The notes under the pieces: model-generated | Database searches by the model: none | The model's input: only the letters and a program-made list of their open reading frames with translations | Told to the model about the DNA's origin: nothing | Shown here: positions 1 through 11,296 of the stretch, in pieces | Layout of the letters: each line of letters opens with the position of its first letter | Numbering within the stretch: the first letter of the stretch is position 1 | From: Rhynchonema sp. JSB1_4 | Taxonomy: Eukaryota > Nematoda > Chromadorea > Monhysterida > Xyalidae | Reading direction: 5' to 3' | NCBI GenBank assembly: GCA_030248065.1 | Contig: JASAMV010003402.1 | Location: 18,434 to 82,433 of the forward strand | Length of the DNA: 64,000 bases | Program-made: the position numbers and the translations under genes

Positions 1-3000
1 AAAGTGATGCAAAAATTGCGGAACAGAAAGTTGATGACGTCATGGAAACAACACCGGCCTTACCGGATTATGACCCGGAAAGTGAGTTTCGATTGGAAAT
101 TATTTCCCGTTTAGATAATTACATACTTGTGTGCGGATGTTGCCGTACATCCCCGGTCTAAATTATTTCTTCTATAGTTTCTCAATATTTTATTTCTAGG
201 TTCGTCGTAATTCTGAGCACAGTCTATTTTGTGTTTGGACAGTAGTAGGTTTGGGGTACATGACACTACATGCCCCACACTACTTTCCCCAAGGCGTTCA
301 TTCACTCACATTGTTTTTCATGGCTTTCATATTTTACTTTTTGACTTCTTCTTTCGTATTTCTTTCCAGCTACCCCTGTTGACACCATTAAAGCCTCACC
401 ACAACCACATGGTCACTTAGAAGTTCTGATTCCGAAAGCTCCAACCGTGGAAGAGTCAGGTCCAAAAGCCTTATTTATTTTTAAAATATATGTTTTGTAT
501 TGTAGAATTGAACCGTTCGACCGCTTTGCCACGCAAATGTTTTTACTCCCAACGTTTCGTTTTTGTCAATGTTTTAGTTTCTGGAAAATCCAAATATTTT
601 TTAGTCCAACCCAAACCGTTCCCAACCAGCACCATGCAATCCACATCTACCTTCACCACAGTCCCGATCCTGACAACAACCACTCATCTAACATCAACAG
701 AGCTGCCGGACTTAGACCTGGACTTTATAAATGGCTCGAGTGAAACATCAGCCAGCCAGAATGACACGGATGCAATCGATATTCTGCTGAATGGTACACT
801 TACGGACGAGACAGTGTTCCCGGTGAATCCAGTGGTGATTGAGCCAAGGCAGAACCAAGAACCGGAAAGAGGTAAAAATCTTTGCATGTGAAAAAATTCC
901 ATTCTTACCCAATCGTATGCCCTTCTTGATCCCATTTTGTCACAAAGTACTGTATGAATGTGCTTGTTGCCTGAACCTGCAAGGTGATAGTGTCCCTACA
1001 GGTTGTTCCCGTTGTTGTCGTCAATCATGTGCGGATGCCGCATGCGAATGTCTGCCACGTGGTGCATGCAGATGCAAGCCGATTCAGCCCATACTTCTGC
1101 CTGGGACTGTAGGTGCGTGTGTGTTGCCTGTCTGCTGCTTTTCGGTGTTGTGTGAGTTTTGGTCAGCTTCAATCGATCAATGATGTTACGTTACACTCAT
1201 CCTCATGGTCACCTAGAAGTTGGTCGTTTTGGCCTGCGTTCTCAAACGTGCGAGGTGCCAGGCCTCGTCGGTGCAAACACCTCTTGCCCACCAAAACTAG
1301 TTGTTGCCCTGAGCCTTTGAAAACTAAATGAATGGCTTAGGCCTGATCAACTCGTCAGTTCTGCATGCTTTGCGTATCAAGATGTCACATCTTTCATTGC
1401 ACGGCGAAAACAAGCATAACGAGCTTTAGCGCATGCAAACACCACCCCACCAATCCAGGTGACTGTTCATCATGCTGTGTACAGAAATGTCAAGATGCAC
1501 CCTGCGAATGTCTGCCATTTACGTTCGGCCAATGTCGCTGTGCGCAGCCGGAAGCAAGTTGGTTACGCCCTTGCATGCACGCCGTAAAATATTTCCGGAA
1601 AATTGTCAATGTTGTTGTTAGTTTTATAAAATAGTGGAAAATCGTTAGTCAGTCGCATATCGCAATGTTTTCGATTGTGAAACATACATACATATGCCAG
1701 CCAGCATGTTGGACACTGACTTTGCGCAACACATGCATAATGCGTGTGAAACGACCTGCTAAAAACTGACTGATGTTTCACGAAGTGACAGTATCATGTA
1801 TTGTGCTCACATGTCACGTGCACTAAAAACATCTCCGCGTGTGTGAGGAGCATTGTTGTAAATTTGATCCAATGAACTCAAGTCGATTCCCCTCCGTTGC
1901 ATGTTGATGTTTCAGTGCGTTGCATGCAACCGCCACGCATGGGTCGTTGTCGTGCTTCATTGATGCGTTACTATTACGACGCGATGGCTGGCAAGTGTAA
2001 ACTGTTCGTTTACGGTGGTTGTGGCGGCAATTTGAATCGATTCGAAACCATGGATGATTGTATACAGACGTGTGGAGGATCGGCCGAACTGGATATGGGC
2101 GCCAGGGGTTGGGCTTGATTGCACCATGCCTGCATTTTCTTAAACTTTTTCAAATTAAAGCTGTTAAAGTTACTTATGTGTTGTGTCCCCCGGCATGTGC
2201 AATGCGTTTGTGTGCTTGAAAGCATGATCGTTTTTGAACAGTATTTTCGATTATTGTCCAATATTTTCGTTTTGAATATAATTATATTTTCATACTTCTG
2301 CGTACATCTATGTGAAACATCAGTGCTACAATTATTCAAGTCAGTCAGTGCAATGCTCAATGTGTGCCTCCGTTGCTTCATCCTGATTACCATGCAATCA
2401 GCCAAAATAGAAAATGTTCGAAAAGAGTGATTTGTATAATTTTAATTTTCCAGACATTTGCACCCAACAAGTAATGGTCGGACCCTGTTTGGCTCTAATC
2501 CGTCGTTGGCATTACGACACCGAAGAACGAAAATGCAAACAGTTCTTCTGGGGCGGTTGTGGCGGCAATTTGAATAATTTTGAAACATTAGCCGATTGCG
2601 AAGGGAAATGTGGCGAATTGAGTGAGGAAGGTCAGTACCAGATTATAATGTCGTTGTTTAAATTGAAACGATTTGACGTTCAATGATACAATTCAATCTC
2701 TTTTTTCAGAACCATCCGATCCTCTTATCCCGGTCGAGATGATTCAGCCAGAAATTATCGAGAAACTTGAAAACATCGATGAACTACAGTTGAACGTGAC
2801 CGAGGAAAGCGCGCTGATGTCCGAACTGCTGCACAACACTGGCGGTTCGATTGGATTAAAAACATAGTTTGGCCAAGAAAGAAAAATTTTAAATTAAAAA
2901 CATGTCGGACTTTTCAGATTCGCACGAATCCATGCCGCGAATGTGTAATCTCACCCATATGGCCGATACGGCCATTTGTCGATGTGAGGCGTCCGTCGAT

Positions 3001-5569
3001 GAACATAATTTGGAAGGTATGGATATCGCTGTGTCGTTCAACAGCTTGTCGGTTTAAAGGCGCGTTGCTTTGAATCAGCCTGTTAAATACACCAGCATCC
3101 AGCATGCAATGGTGTTGCTGGATGCAAAACCATTGACACAGTTTAAAAATTTCCTTGTTGTGCAGTAGACCGTAGATCACATTTCAATGTTGAAAAAGTT
3201 AGCCAATCACACGCGCCCGTGGTAGACATCAACCTCGGTCTGTTGTCAGTTTTTCGTCTCGGAATTCGGGTTGGTGGCAGAGTTTTTTCGAGCGTTTTTG
3301 CCATTTCGTTTTGCATCAAGCAACCCATCAACGTGCAAAAGTTATTGTGAGCAGGCGCCTTTTATGTACACAGTTCGAATGAAAAACACAGACAATCACT
3401 TTTCCGAATACACTCAATCAATAAAATCTGGCTAACTGTTTAGTCGTCAAATCAAGCAGCCCTGAATGAGCTCGAGAAACATTCACATGCTGCATCCAGG
3501 GCAGCGTTAATGACGGGAGTAGTTGACGGTTTGAGCAATGGTTGAGTTTGCTTGTTGGCTGCACCACAGCAGAAACGGCAATCACAATTGCGTATGTATA
3601 TGACCAAAAACTTTGCGTCCAAGGGCAGGCACTTCGATAGCTCAGTTGGTAGAGCAATGCCCCGGTTAGGCGGAGGACCTGGGTTCGAGCCCCAGTCGAA
3701 GAAAGCCATTTTTTGTTCACAAAGGATTTTGGAATGTACATGCGCTCCCCCCGTTATGATTGACGGTTTGAGTTGACGACATATAAATATCTCAAAAAAT
3801 CTCGCCAAAACCAAAATCTGTCCGCATTCCCTATCCAGTTCTGCGCAGTTCGCCAAACGACAAGCTCTTATCCTCCGGCAATACCGTAGCCCAAGTCGGT
3901 GTCCATTCCCAATGCGAGTCACTACATTGTTCCAACGGCGGCATGTATCTCGCTCTGTCAAACGGTCACTGCGGCTGTGTGTGCCCCACAGGTACAATTA
4001 TTGAATTCCCGCCATGTATGACCCTGATCCAACAAGGCGGCTCACCTTGACTTTCAGGCTACACCGGTGCCGACTGCATGCACTTGGTGTCATTGGAGGA
4101 TTGCGTGTGCTACCACGGGGGTCGATGTGTCAGAGTGGACTTGGCGCAAAGAAGGCTGGATGGAAGGAAAGAGGCATTCGCATGTGAATGCCCCCTCGGT
4201 CAGTCTACATGTATACAGTACATATGTATGGGCAATCCATCGGCTCATGTCACTTTTTATACACACAGCGCGTGCAGCAGCACACGCCATTTTCTAAACA
4301 AGATGTACGCTTTGGGCGAATGTCATACTTTGATTACCGCTTTTTAATTTATCCGGTTTTTATTAGCTGCTTGCCATAACACTTTTCTGCGCCACTGCAA
4401 AATTTGGGGATGTTTCAATGAATAACTGCAGAGAATAGATGCATTCATTGACGGCAGTAATGTAGCATGTAGCCTGTGTGCGCGAGTGCCATGAGCTGGC
4501 GGATTGCCCATACAGTCAAACCACGAACTCATGAGACGACTTATTTTGAAGTTGACTTGATCGGATCCAATAATGTTCCGGTTCCACGTATTTCGGAAAT
4601 GAAAGAAAGAGAAACGCATGTATTTTTTAAAAACACGCACTCCACCTCGGTGCGTAAATTCCCTTTTGACTCCCAAAACATTTGTGTGTTGAACGACGTT
4701 GTTGTTCGCGCAAGCACGCAACAAATTGAGGTCAGCCAGCTGGAACTTGTCATCATGTCTCTCGGCCCAATCTCTTTCTTTTGTTTGCGAAAACCCGTGT
4801 AACCGGCGCAGTTTTAAATCTGGCCAAGCAAGCTTTAAAAATAGTCGTCTCATGAGCTCGTGGTTGGACTATACACACGGCACCTGATTTGATCGGGTGA
4901 GATACTGAAGCACTACCCGAAAATGGTGTCATTAAGCCAATTTTTAATATTTTTACTGGAATTTGTATTGCATGAAAGGAAGAAAATAATAATACATAGT
5001 ACTTCATCAATCAACAGCCGCACCTGTTCGCAAACGGGTTATCAGTCACTCGCTGTGTAACGTTTGTGAAACATCATCTTGTGAAATTGACGTCACATGC
5101 TGTGTAGTCTCTCATTAAAACGCAACACCGCCTAGCCATGCTTGATCTTTTTTCAGATAAAAGGCTGGCGTGCGAAGTGACGTCGCAAGCAAGCAACTTT
5201 GATTTCCCGCTCGCCACAAGCACCTTCCCTTGATATTCAGGCTACCTCGGTTCACAATGTCAATACAGCGTGCGCAACGTACGCTACTCGGATATTCAAA
5301 GTGTGACGCAGCGAATCGCAAATGTGTTCCTCAAAATCGACAAATTGATCCTGTGTCCCGATGATCTGAGCCCTATCGGAGAGGGCGGGGGCGCCCTCAC
5401 GGCGGGCGCCGAGCCATTTTGCGCCAATGAGGGCCTGTGCCTATTGGACATTGTCAAGAATGAGAAAAGGTGCTACTGTAGAAACAATGCGGTCGGTGTC
5501 AGATGTGAAATATTAGTTGAACCAGGCTCTGATACGGTGGACAGGGCGTTAGATGAGTTTGTTGCTTGA
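1..5569 (+). CDS. Modular extracellular protein with Cys-rich repeats, two Kunitz and three EGF-like domains (5' end outside window)
   Basis: Exons seen: 1-81 (partial), 370-459, 605-871, 1002-1112, 1459-1557, 1916-2107, 2454-2630, 2710-2844, 2918-3016, 3839-3991, 4058-4198, 5241-5569 (TGA). All junctions are phase 1 and every complete internal exon is a multiple of 3. After a Ser/Thr/Pro-rich stretch, exons 4 and 5 each hold one short module with the same cysteine spacing (C-x2-CC-x3-C-x4-C-x-C, then a C-x-C pair). Exons 6 and 7 each encode one Kunitz/BPTI domain, both with the GGCGGNLN motif and paired cysteines. Exons 10-12 encode EGF-like units (for example GYTGADC). Kunitz folds usually inhibit serine proteases, and EGF units mediate extracellular contacts, so a secreted or matrix protein is likely. 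The signal peptide would lie upstream. An alternative end is the in-frame TAG at 2865-2867, reached if exon 8 is not spliced at 2845; the EGF part would then be a separate gene. The matching phases favour one gene. Confidence 0.8.
3521..3777. repeat. tRNA-like repeat family, copy 1
   Basis: Sequence around the tRNA-like unit recurs at 15096-15600: an upstream stretch containing GAGTTTGCTTGTTGG and CTTTGCGTCCAAGGGCAGGC, and a downstream stretch GTTCACAAAGGATTTTGG followed by GGAATGTACATGCGCTCC. The copy is intronic. Confidence 0.6.
3631..3702 (+). tRNA. tRNA-like sequence (possible tRNA-derived repeat, anticodon GGT if folded)
   Basis: This 72-nt stretch folds as a cloverleaf. The acceptor arm ACTTCGA/TCGAAGA has 6 of 7 pairs. 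The D arm is GCTC/GAGC with an AGTTGGTA loop, and the T arm CTGGG/CCCAG has a TTCGAGC loop, giving good A and B boxes. The anticodon loop CCGGTTA would present GGT, but position 33 is C rather than T and the first anticodon-stem pair is mismatched. It lies in intron 9 of the Kunitz/EGF gene, inside a repeat that recurs at 15096-15600, so it is more likely tRNA-derived mobile DNA than a working tRNA gene. Confidence 0.45.
4510..4885. repeat. Imperfect inverted repeat in intron 11 of the Kunitz/EGF gene
   Basis: The left arm near 4512-4555 (CATACAGTCAAACCACGAAC onward) is repeated in reverse complement near 4830-4875 (GAGCTCGTGGTTGGACTATA). The remaining about 250 nt show no coding signal. Probably a foldback or MITE insertion. 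Confidence 0.5.
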
Positions 5570-6374
5570 TCTTATTTATAATGATGCTCGTCATAATTTA
5601 ATTCGAAACTCTACGCATCGTCTTTCGCGTTTTTATCGTGCTTTCATTTATTTTTTGAACTTTTTTGTATTTTTCTTCTTGCGCGCATGTGTTTTTATTC
5701 GAATATTATTGAACACATGCTGTTTTATTATGTTGCAATCCAGGCATGGGCTATAATGTATGACTTGAAACTTCGTAAAATGAAATAAAATGTTGCAGTC
5801 TTTGTTCATTTTTATGGATTTGAACTTATTCACCGCATCATCTTACCAAAAAAAACGACATTTTTGCAAAATAAGCGTTCCAAGGAGGTCTCAAAAACTG
5901 CAAACAAACTGCCTTGTTGCAATCATGAGCATGATAAGTGTCAGAAAAAAGTCTACAAAACATATAACTAATCAATCTTTCTAAAACTCAGTCACTTTAA
6001 AACCGGACGACCTTCTTGAGTTGAATAACAACGAAATTGTCGCTTCCAAACGAGTGCTTTGGAGAAGTGGTAAACTGGTTTTTCAGTGCTCATGCATTGA
6101 CACCCTAGAAAAATGACTATAAAAAGTAAATATCTCAGGCGGTACGTTTAATGAACACCCTGTAAAGGTTTACTAAGTGCAAATTGATTGGTTTATGACG
6201 TGCGAAACCACGCTTTTTTGCAATTATGGAGTACCCCCTCTGGTGCAATCAATGACATTGTCGGTTGATTGATTTTGCTTATGAAACTTTATTTCACCCT
6301 GTCTATATTTTTTTAGTAAATACCTCCAACGTCAAAGTACAATCCGATACATTGCACCTCCACCACCCAGCGCC
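5570..6374. other. 3' UTR and intergenic spacer
   Basis: AT-rich, with no supported ORF. It holds the 3' UTR and AATAAA of the upstream gene and presumably the promoter of the gene starting at 6375. I see no clear TATA box or repeat. Confidence 0.5.
5784..5789 (+). terminator. Polyadenylation signal AATAAA of the Kunitz/EGF gene
   Basis: An AATAAA hexamer lies about 215 nt after the TGA at 5569, in AT-rich sequence. This fits the 3' UTR of the Kunitz/EGF gene. Confidence 0.55.
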
Positions 6375-9300
6375 ATGAAACATCTGTTGCTTCTCATCCC
6401 GTTAGCTGCCTTGGCGGTAAGTTATGCACTTGAGCCTGGTGCATAGGTACATACATTGAGCCATGATGTTCATAAGTTCAGTAATAAGAGGCAAACACCT
6501 CATTTGGTTGCACAATGACAATAAGAAGAGTTCATCTAATTTGATTCCTGAATTGTAAAGGCGTAACGCTTGGCGATCACGCAAATCGCTCCTACGAGTG
6601 ATTGAACTTGAAAATCAGGATTATTCAGATGAATTCTGATTAAGTCATTATGCTAGATAGTGTAGTGCATGCAAGGCAACTCGCTCATCGGCTGAGCGCC
6701 CAATGGCTAGGTATGATGCATTCAAACGCTGTGGTCATTCTCTTCCATCGGCAATACTGTTGTGATTGTGAATATGGTCAATCGAGGCTTGATGATTGGC
6801 GAATAATCTTCAGATGGGTCGATACCAAATTTAGTGATTGGATGTGACCGGATGTGACTTGCCTTGGCAGCGCCCGATTCTTGCATGAAGAATATACATA
6901 TTCAGAAATTTACTGGAGCCAATAATTGCGTCCAGCTTATTAGTTTTGTTTTATATCATTCATTTTAGGTCGGAGAACATCTTTTACGTCGGCTTCACTA
7001 AATCACTAAATTTCTTAATATCCTTAATTCAAAAAAAACTCACGACGTGAGCAAGGCGGATCACATCCGATCCGATCACCAAGTTTGATATCGCTCATAT
7101 AGTGACTCAAATGTTCCGGACCCCGATTACCTATACGTCAGTCACAATAAAGTGGGCAGGCAGATCCTGATCCATACTTTTTGTCCGCATCGCAATTTCA
7201 GTCGGCCCAATTCGAGCCTTGTGGTGAGCAATTCAACGACACGGCCGTGTGTATGATGGAACGAATCATCAAAATTAAGGACGCTCTGCCGCCGAAACCG
7301 ACCGAAGATGAGAAACGCAAAATGATGGCCGACATCAATAGTTGCTTTTCAAAGTGAGTTGAGGTTGAACAAAGGGCAGCTTATATATTAGAAACCGATC
7401 AAAACAAAGCGTCAAATGCAGTCTATCCGCCGACCTACGGTTGCCTTGTATGCTAAATGTAGACCAGTGTGAAAGACAGCCAACTGGCTGATGTTTCACT
7501 TTTGAAAAAAATTTTGAGTAGACAACATTCAAATAAGTAAGGTAAGATTTCAATGTCCTGCGCAAAAATGAATGACTGTTCGATTGATTATTGGAAATAG
7601 AATCATCGGCGGCTCGATTCGGAAATATGTCCGAATACCGCCCCAGAGCGCTTTATTCTGCAACGTGGAGGGGCTCTATATGGAAAACACAGGTAGCCTT
7701 GTATTTTAGCAACGGTTGCGAACCAGTGATGACGCAAGAGGAAATCGATGAATACTTCAGTGGCGAGGGCGGTCATGGGCATGGTGACGATCACATGCCA
7801 CATGGGATGGAGGAGCTGATGTATTTGGCTGATGTGATTGGCATTGGTGCGTTATAGGTGCACGCGAGGACGTATTCAGGCTAATACTATTGTTGTCAGC
7901 GCAACTGCCTGTGGCATCCATGAAAAGGTAGCCATGTACAGCGGAGTGTCTGCCATGCAGCAGCACATGTGGGATGCGTGCGCAAAGCCCCAAATGAACG
8001 CGAAGAAATGAATTGCTACAACATACTTTTGGATAGCGAGACAGGTGCGCTGTTGATGACGACCACATTTATTCTGCTACGTTTGCACGAAATGCAGTTG
8101 CGTTGACGGCATACATATGCGCGGGAAGTGGGGCATGTTTAGCCGGTACATAAAGGCAAACTACGCCAACACGAGCCCGATTTCGCAGCTGGCAGAATAG
8201 CGAAACATTCATACGTGGCTGCTGATTTGGGAAATGTTACACGTTGAAGAATACAAAGTGCAGCATGATGATTTTCTCTTTCTATTCGTTTTGAATACAC
8301 ACCACCCTCGAAATCGGGCTCGTGTTGGTGTAGTCTGCCTTTACGTACTGTAAAGGCAGTCTACGGGAGGTTGTCACTCAGCCCCCGAATACCGTAACCC
8401 ACCGCAAGCAAGATCGTTGCGAGACCCATGCTATTCGCTGCTTATCGACACGTGTATTAGCGGCAGCAAGCTGGAAATTGTCATCATGCGCGTCGATCAC
8501 CAAAACTTGGAAATGTTGGTTGGTGTTGGCGCTAACACGCAAAACATAGATAAAAAACAAAATGGTCTCGACACGATCCTTGCAGATCAAAATTACGGTG
8601 GGTTACGGTATTCGGGGGCTGAGTGACAACCTCCCGTAGACTGCCTTTAGCTATAATTTGTACAACTGCTGATTACGTAGCTGCGCAGCAAGGCTGAAAC
8701 CGCCCTTGTTTGAACCATAGCGATAAGAACAGGAGAGCTATGGCATCAATACCTTGCTAGTATAATTGGGCACAGATTGGAATTACGCAAATCGACATTA
8801 TATCAGATTTTCCGTTGACAGTACATATGTTTGAAAGGTACTCTTTCAAAACAGCGCAAACAACCACTTCCCTCCACACAGACAAGGATCAGATGAAGGA
8901 GAATCTTCACGTGGCGATGAAATGCGGCAAGAAAGCGAAGAAACAAATGGGCCCGGTTTTCATGTCGTGCATTCAACGCAAACATCCGCTGCTGAGCGAC
9001 TTTCAAGTGCCGAAAATGGAGCTGCCAGAAAGTCGGCACATTCGTGTTTTTTTTCGAATTTGCAAATACTTTTTATTTTGAATTTTTTCTTCAAATTTCA
9101 GAATATCAGGATAAACACTTGAAAAGTCCACTGGATGAGATTCCGGGCATGCAGCTGACGTCGATGTTGCTCAAGCCGCAACAGTACTTCTTCCAGAAAA
9201 TGAGCCAGTTGGTGAACGTTAATTTTTATTTTTTTGACTTTTGTGTGTGAAAAGATTCAATTTTTTTCAAGAAACATTGCAGCATGGCTGAATTGATCGG

Positions 9301-10486
9301 TGCAATTTATTCGGACGACCTTTGTACGGAAGGTCTTGATCAACAGCGCCACGTGCGAAAATGTGTGGAAGGCGTGATTGATAATGTAAGCGTTTTGAAA
9401 CATCATAGTTTTGCATTTCCAGGCGTATTCTTCACATTTCCTTTACTTCTAGGCAATTCCCCAAGACATGAAATGCAAGCCAATGCAAAAAATGTTCATG
9501 GTACAGGAAGTACAGAAACAGATGTGTGATGCGAAATACGAATGCTTCTCGGACAGGTCCGTTACACACACCCTTTACAGACAAATATTCATACACTAAA
9601 AAGCATATACTGGCCCAATGATAATTAAATCAATGCCAATCATTTCCATGCAGTATGACTGATCAATGCTACAACGTGCACAAAAATCAACTGCCCGGTT
9701 ATGTCTGTGAGTGCGTGCATGATACAATGCACGACAATTGGGATCTGATGAAGGTAACACGGCTCAAATTAATTGAAAAGAAAACACCCGGTCTGAGGCC
9801 GGATGCTAAAAAATCCACTTGAAAATCAGGATAACGTCCTGAAGTGTATGGAGGACGAGCTGCCAATGCCGCCCGTTCTGCCGCCGCCGTTGACACGAAA
9901 GGGTGGACCGATCTATAAGGTGACTGAAACGTTCATGTGATTTCAAAATACCCAAAACTTCGCTTTGCTACACATTTGGTCAGAGTTTCTGGAGCGTGGT
10001 AGAGTGAGACTTTGATGGTGATCATGTTTGTGTGATGAAGTTCTGACCAAGTGAAACATCACCTTATCAAGTAGGCGTCCATAGCACGGAATGACGGTAG
10101 TGTGACTGACTTTGAATCAGTGAGAGATGTGCGTGGGGACTGTAGGTTCTTGACTGCTCAAACGTCAAACCGTCACCAAACCTTTACTTCGTTACAATTC
10201 AGATGGCAATGAAAATGCTGCACAAGTTCTGCAAGATCATGAAGAACCCCATGTTGGACCCATGCGCCAATCCGGACTTCAGGTATACATAAATTTCCGT
10301 TGCCCCGGTCAAAACATTGTCTTTGCGCATCCTTAAAAAGCCTTGTCCATGGCGAAGGTCCCATCTAATTTCAGCCCATTCATCCCGCCTCCGTACGCAC
10401 TGAAGGAAATGTTGAAGGACCTAGGCTTCGGGCACATGGGCGCCAGGGGTATGCCGATGGGCTTCCCCGAGCCCGAACACATGTGA
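6375..10486 (+). CDS. Secreted Cys- and Met-rich protein of unknown function
   Basis: Exons: 6375-6416, 7202-7353, 7710-7820, 7900-8044, 8882-9031, 9102-9211, 9272-9385, 9453-9556, 9654-9753, 9830-9919, 10203-10282, 10375-10486 (TGA). About 436 residues. The first exon alone is a signal peptide (MKHLLLLIPLAALA). The rest has regularly spaced cysteines, about two per exon, and a high Met and Lys content. Exon 3 carries a His/Asp-rich stretch (GGHGHGDDHMPHG) that could bind metal; this is inference. The C terminus is Pro/Met-rich. Exons 5-12 agree in phase at every junction. Exon 4 is 1 nt short: it reads one frame with good cysteines, then needs a +1 shift near 8008 (GAAGAAATG) to join exon 5, which suggests a homopolymer error or a real frameshift. 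The exon 3 donor is also uncertain (7821 or 7834). I do not recognise the family. Confidence 0.7.
8153..8341. mobile_element. MITE family A, copy 1 (AAGGCA ends, TA duplication)
   Basis: Inverted arms start AAGGCAAACTACGCCAACAC and end in the complement, flanked by TA on both sides (8151-8152 and 8342-8343). Five more copies occur: 16070-16258, about 31594-31770, 32526-32714, 36003-36183 and 50037-50222. The TA duplication suggests a Tc1/mariner-type non-autonomous element. It sits in intron 4 of the 6375-10486 gene, directly next to family B. Confidence 0.8.
8353..8647. mobile_element. MITE family B, copy 1
   Basis: A long palindrome with arms AAGGCAGTCTACGGGAGG and CCTCCCGTAGACTGCCTT, flanked by TA. 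Nearly the same sequence recurs at 17377-17671. It shares the AAGGCA terminus with family A, so both could be mobilised by the same transposase; this is inference. Confidence 0.8.
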
Positions 10487-10643
10487 AAAGGGAAGATTTG
10501 GCGAAAAATAAGCGAATTCATGCTGAAAAAGTTTTAGGGTATGGACAGTTAATAGAATACGGGCTATTCCTATACATGTTAACAAGTCTCTTAGTTCGAT
10601 ATCCGTCGCATGTGGGTGAACGAACAGGAATGCTAATGTTTTG

Positions 10644-10649
10644 AATAAA
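10644..10649 (+). terminator. Polyadenylation signal AATAAA
   Basis: AATAAA about 160 nt after the TGA at 10484-10486, fitting the end of the Cys/Met-rich gene. Confidence 0.6.
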
Positions 10650-11038
10650 GAACCTGCATCACAATACAAGGTGGCGGTTGAATTAGATTTTGTAGAATAA
10701 CAAATCAAAAAACGCTTTCTATTGCTAATGGGTGACTTGCCTAAAAAAACACAGCAGCTCCACAGCATAACAGAACAAACAGCTCGAGATGGAAACAAAA
10801 CACAATGCGATGGGCTGATCCATTGTGATTTTTTTTACACAAAGGATTCTAAATTCAAGCACGTTTGATTGTCTGGTTGATTGCGTAGCCAAATTTGCGC
10901 AAGTACGGTTAAACCAAACAGAGCAACGCGCATATGCCTCACCATCCGAAAGTGACAAGACAAGTATATACGGTCACCCACCTTGGTCTGCGGAGGACAA
11001 GTGCCTCCCAAACACCACCGCATCACCCAGCCGTGTAT

Positions 11039-11264
11039 GGGTGGAATTTTCGAAACGGTGTAAAGGTCAGTTGGGCGTAAAGGTCGGTGTAAAGTTCGGT
11101 CGAAAGCTCGGTCGGCGTAGCTCGGTGTAAACGTGAAACATTGCCTGTTATTAACGTGGAATGTTTCAAGTTTACACCGAGGTCTATCACACTGAGCTGT
11201 CGACCGAGCTTTTCACCGACCTTTACACCCAACTGACCTTTACACCGTTTCGAAAATATCACCC
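11039..11264. mobile_element. MITE family C, copy 1
   Basis: Arms begin GGGTGGAATTTTCGAAACGG and end with the complement, flanked on both sides by TAT. A second copy lies at 51752-51938, flanked by AAT. The centre carries GTGAAACATTGCC and GGAATGTTTCA. The 3-bp duplication would fit a Harbinger-type element, though the target is not the usual TWA in both copies. Confidence 0.75.
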
Positions 11265-11296
11265 TATAACAGTGCAAACGTTCCATCGTCTTCAAC

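Larger units (their letters stand above)
10487..11296. other. Intergenic region with family C MITE
   Basis: Contains the 3' UTR of the upstream gene, about 370 nt without recognisable features, and the palindrome at 11039-11264, which ends only 32 nt before the ATG of the lectin gene. Confidence 0.5.

Noticed and set aside
7601..7709. Exon with a 17-nt or 34-nt intron in the Cys/Met-rich gene
   Set aside because: Such introns are implausibly short. Splicing 7354-7709 directly gives an open frame with a strong TTTTAG acceptor.
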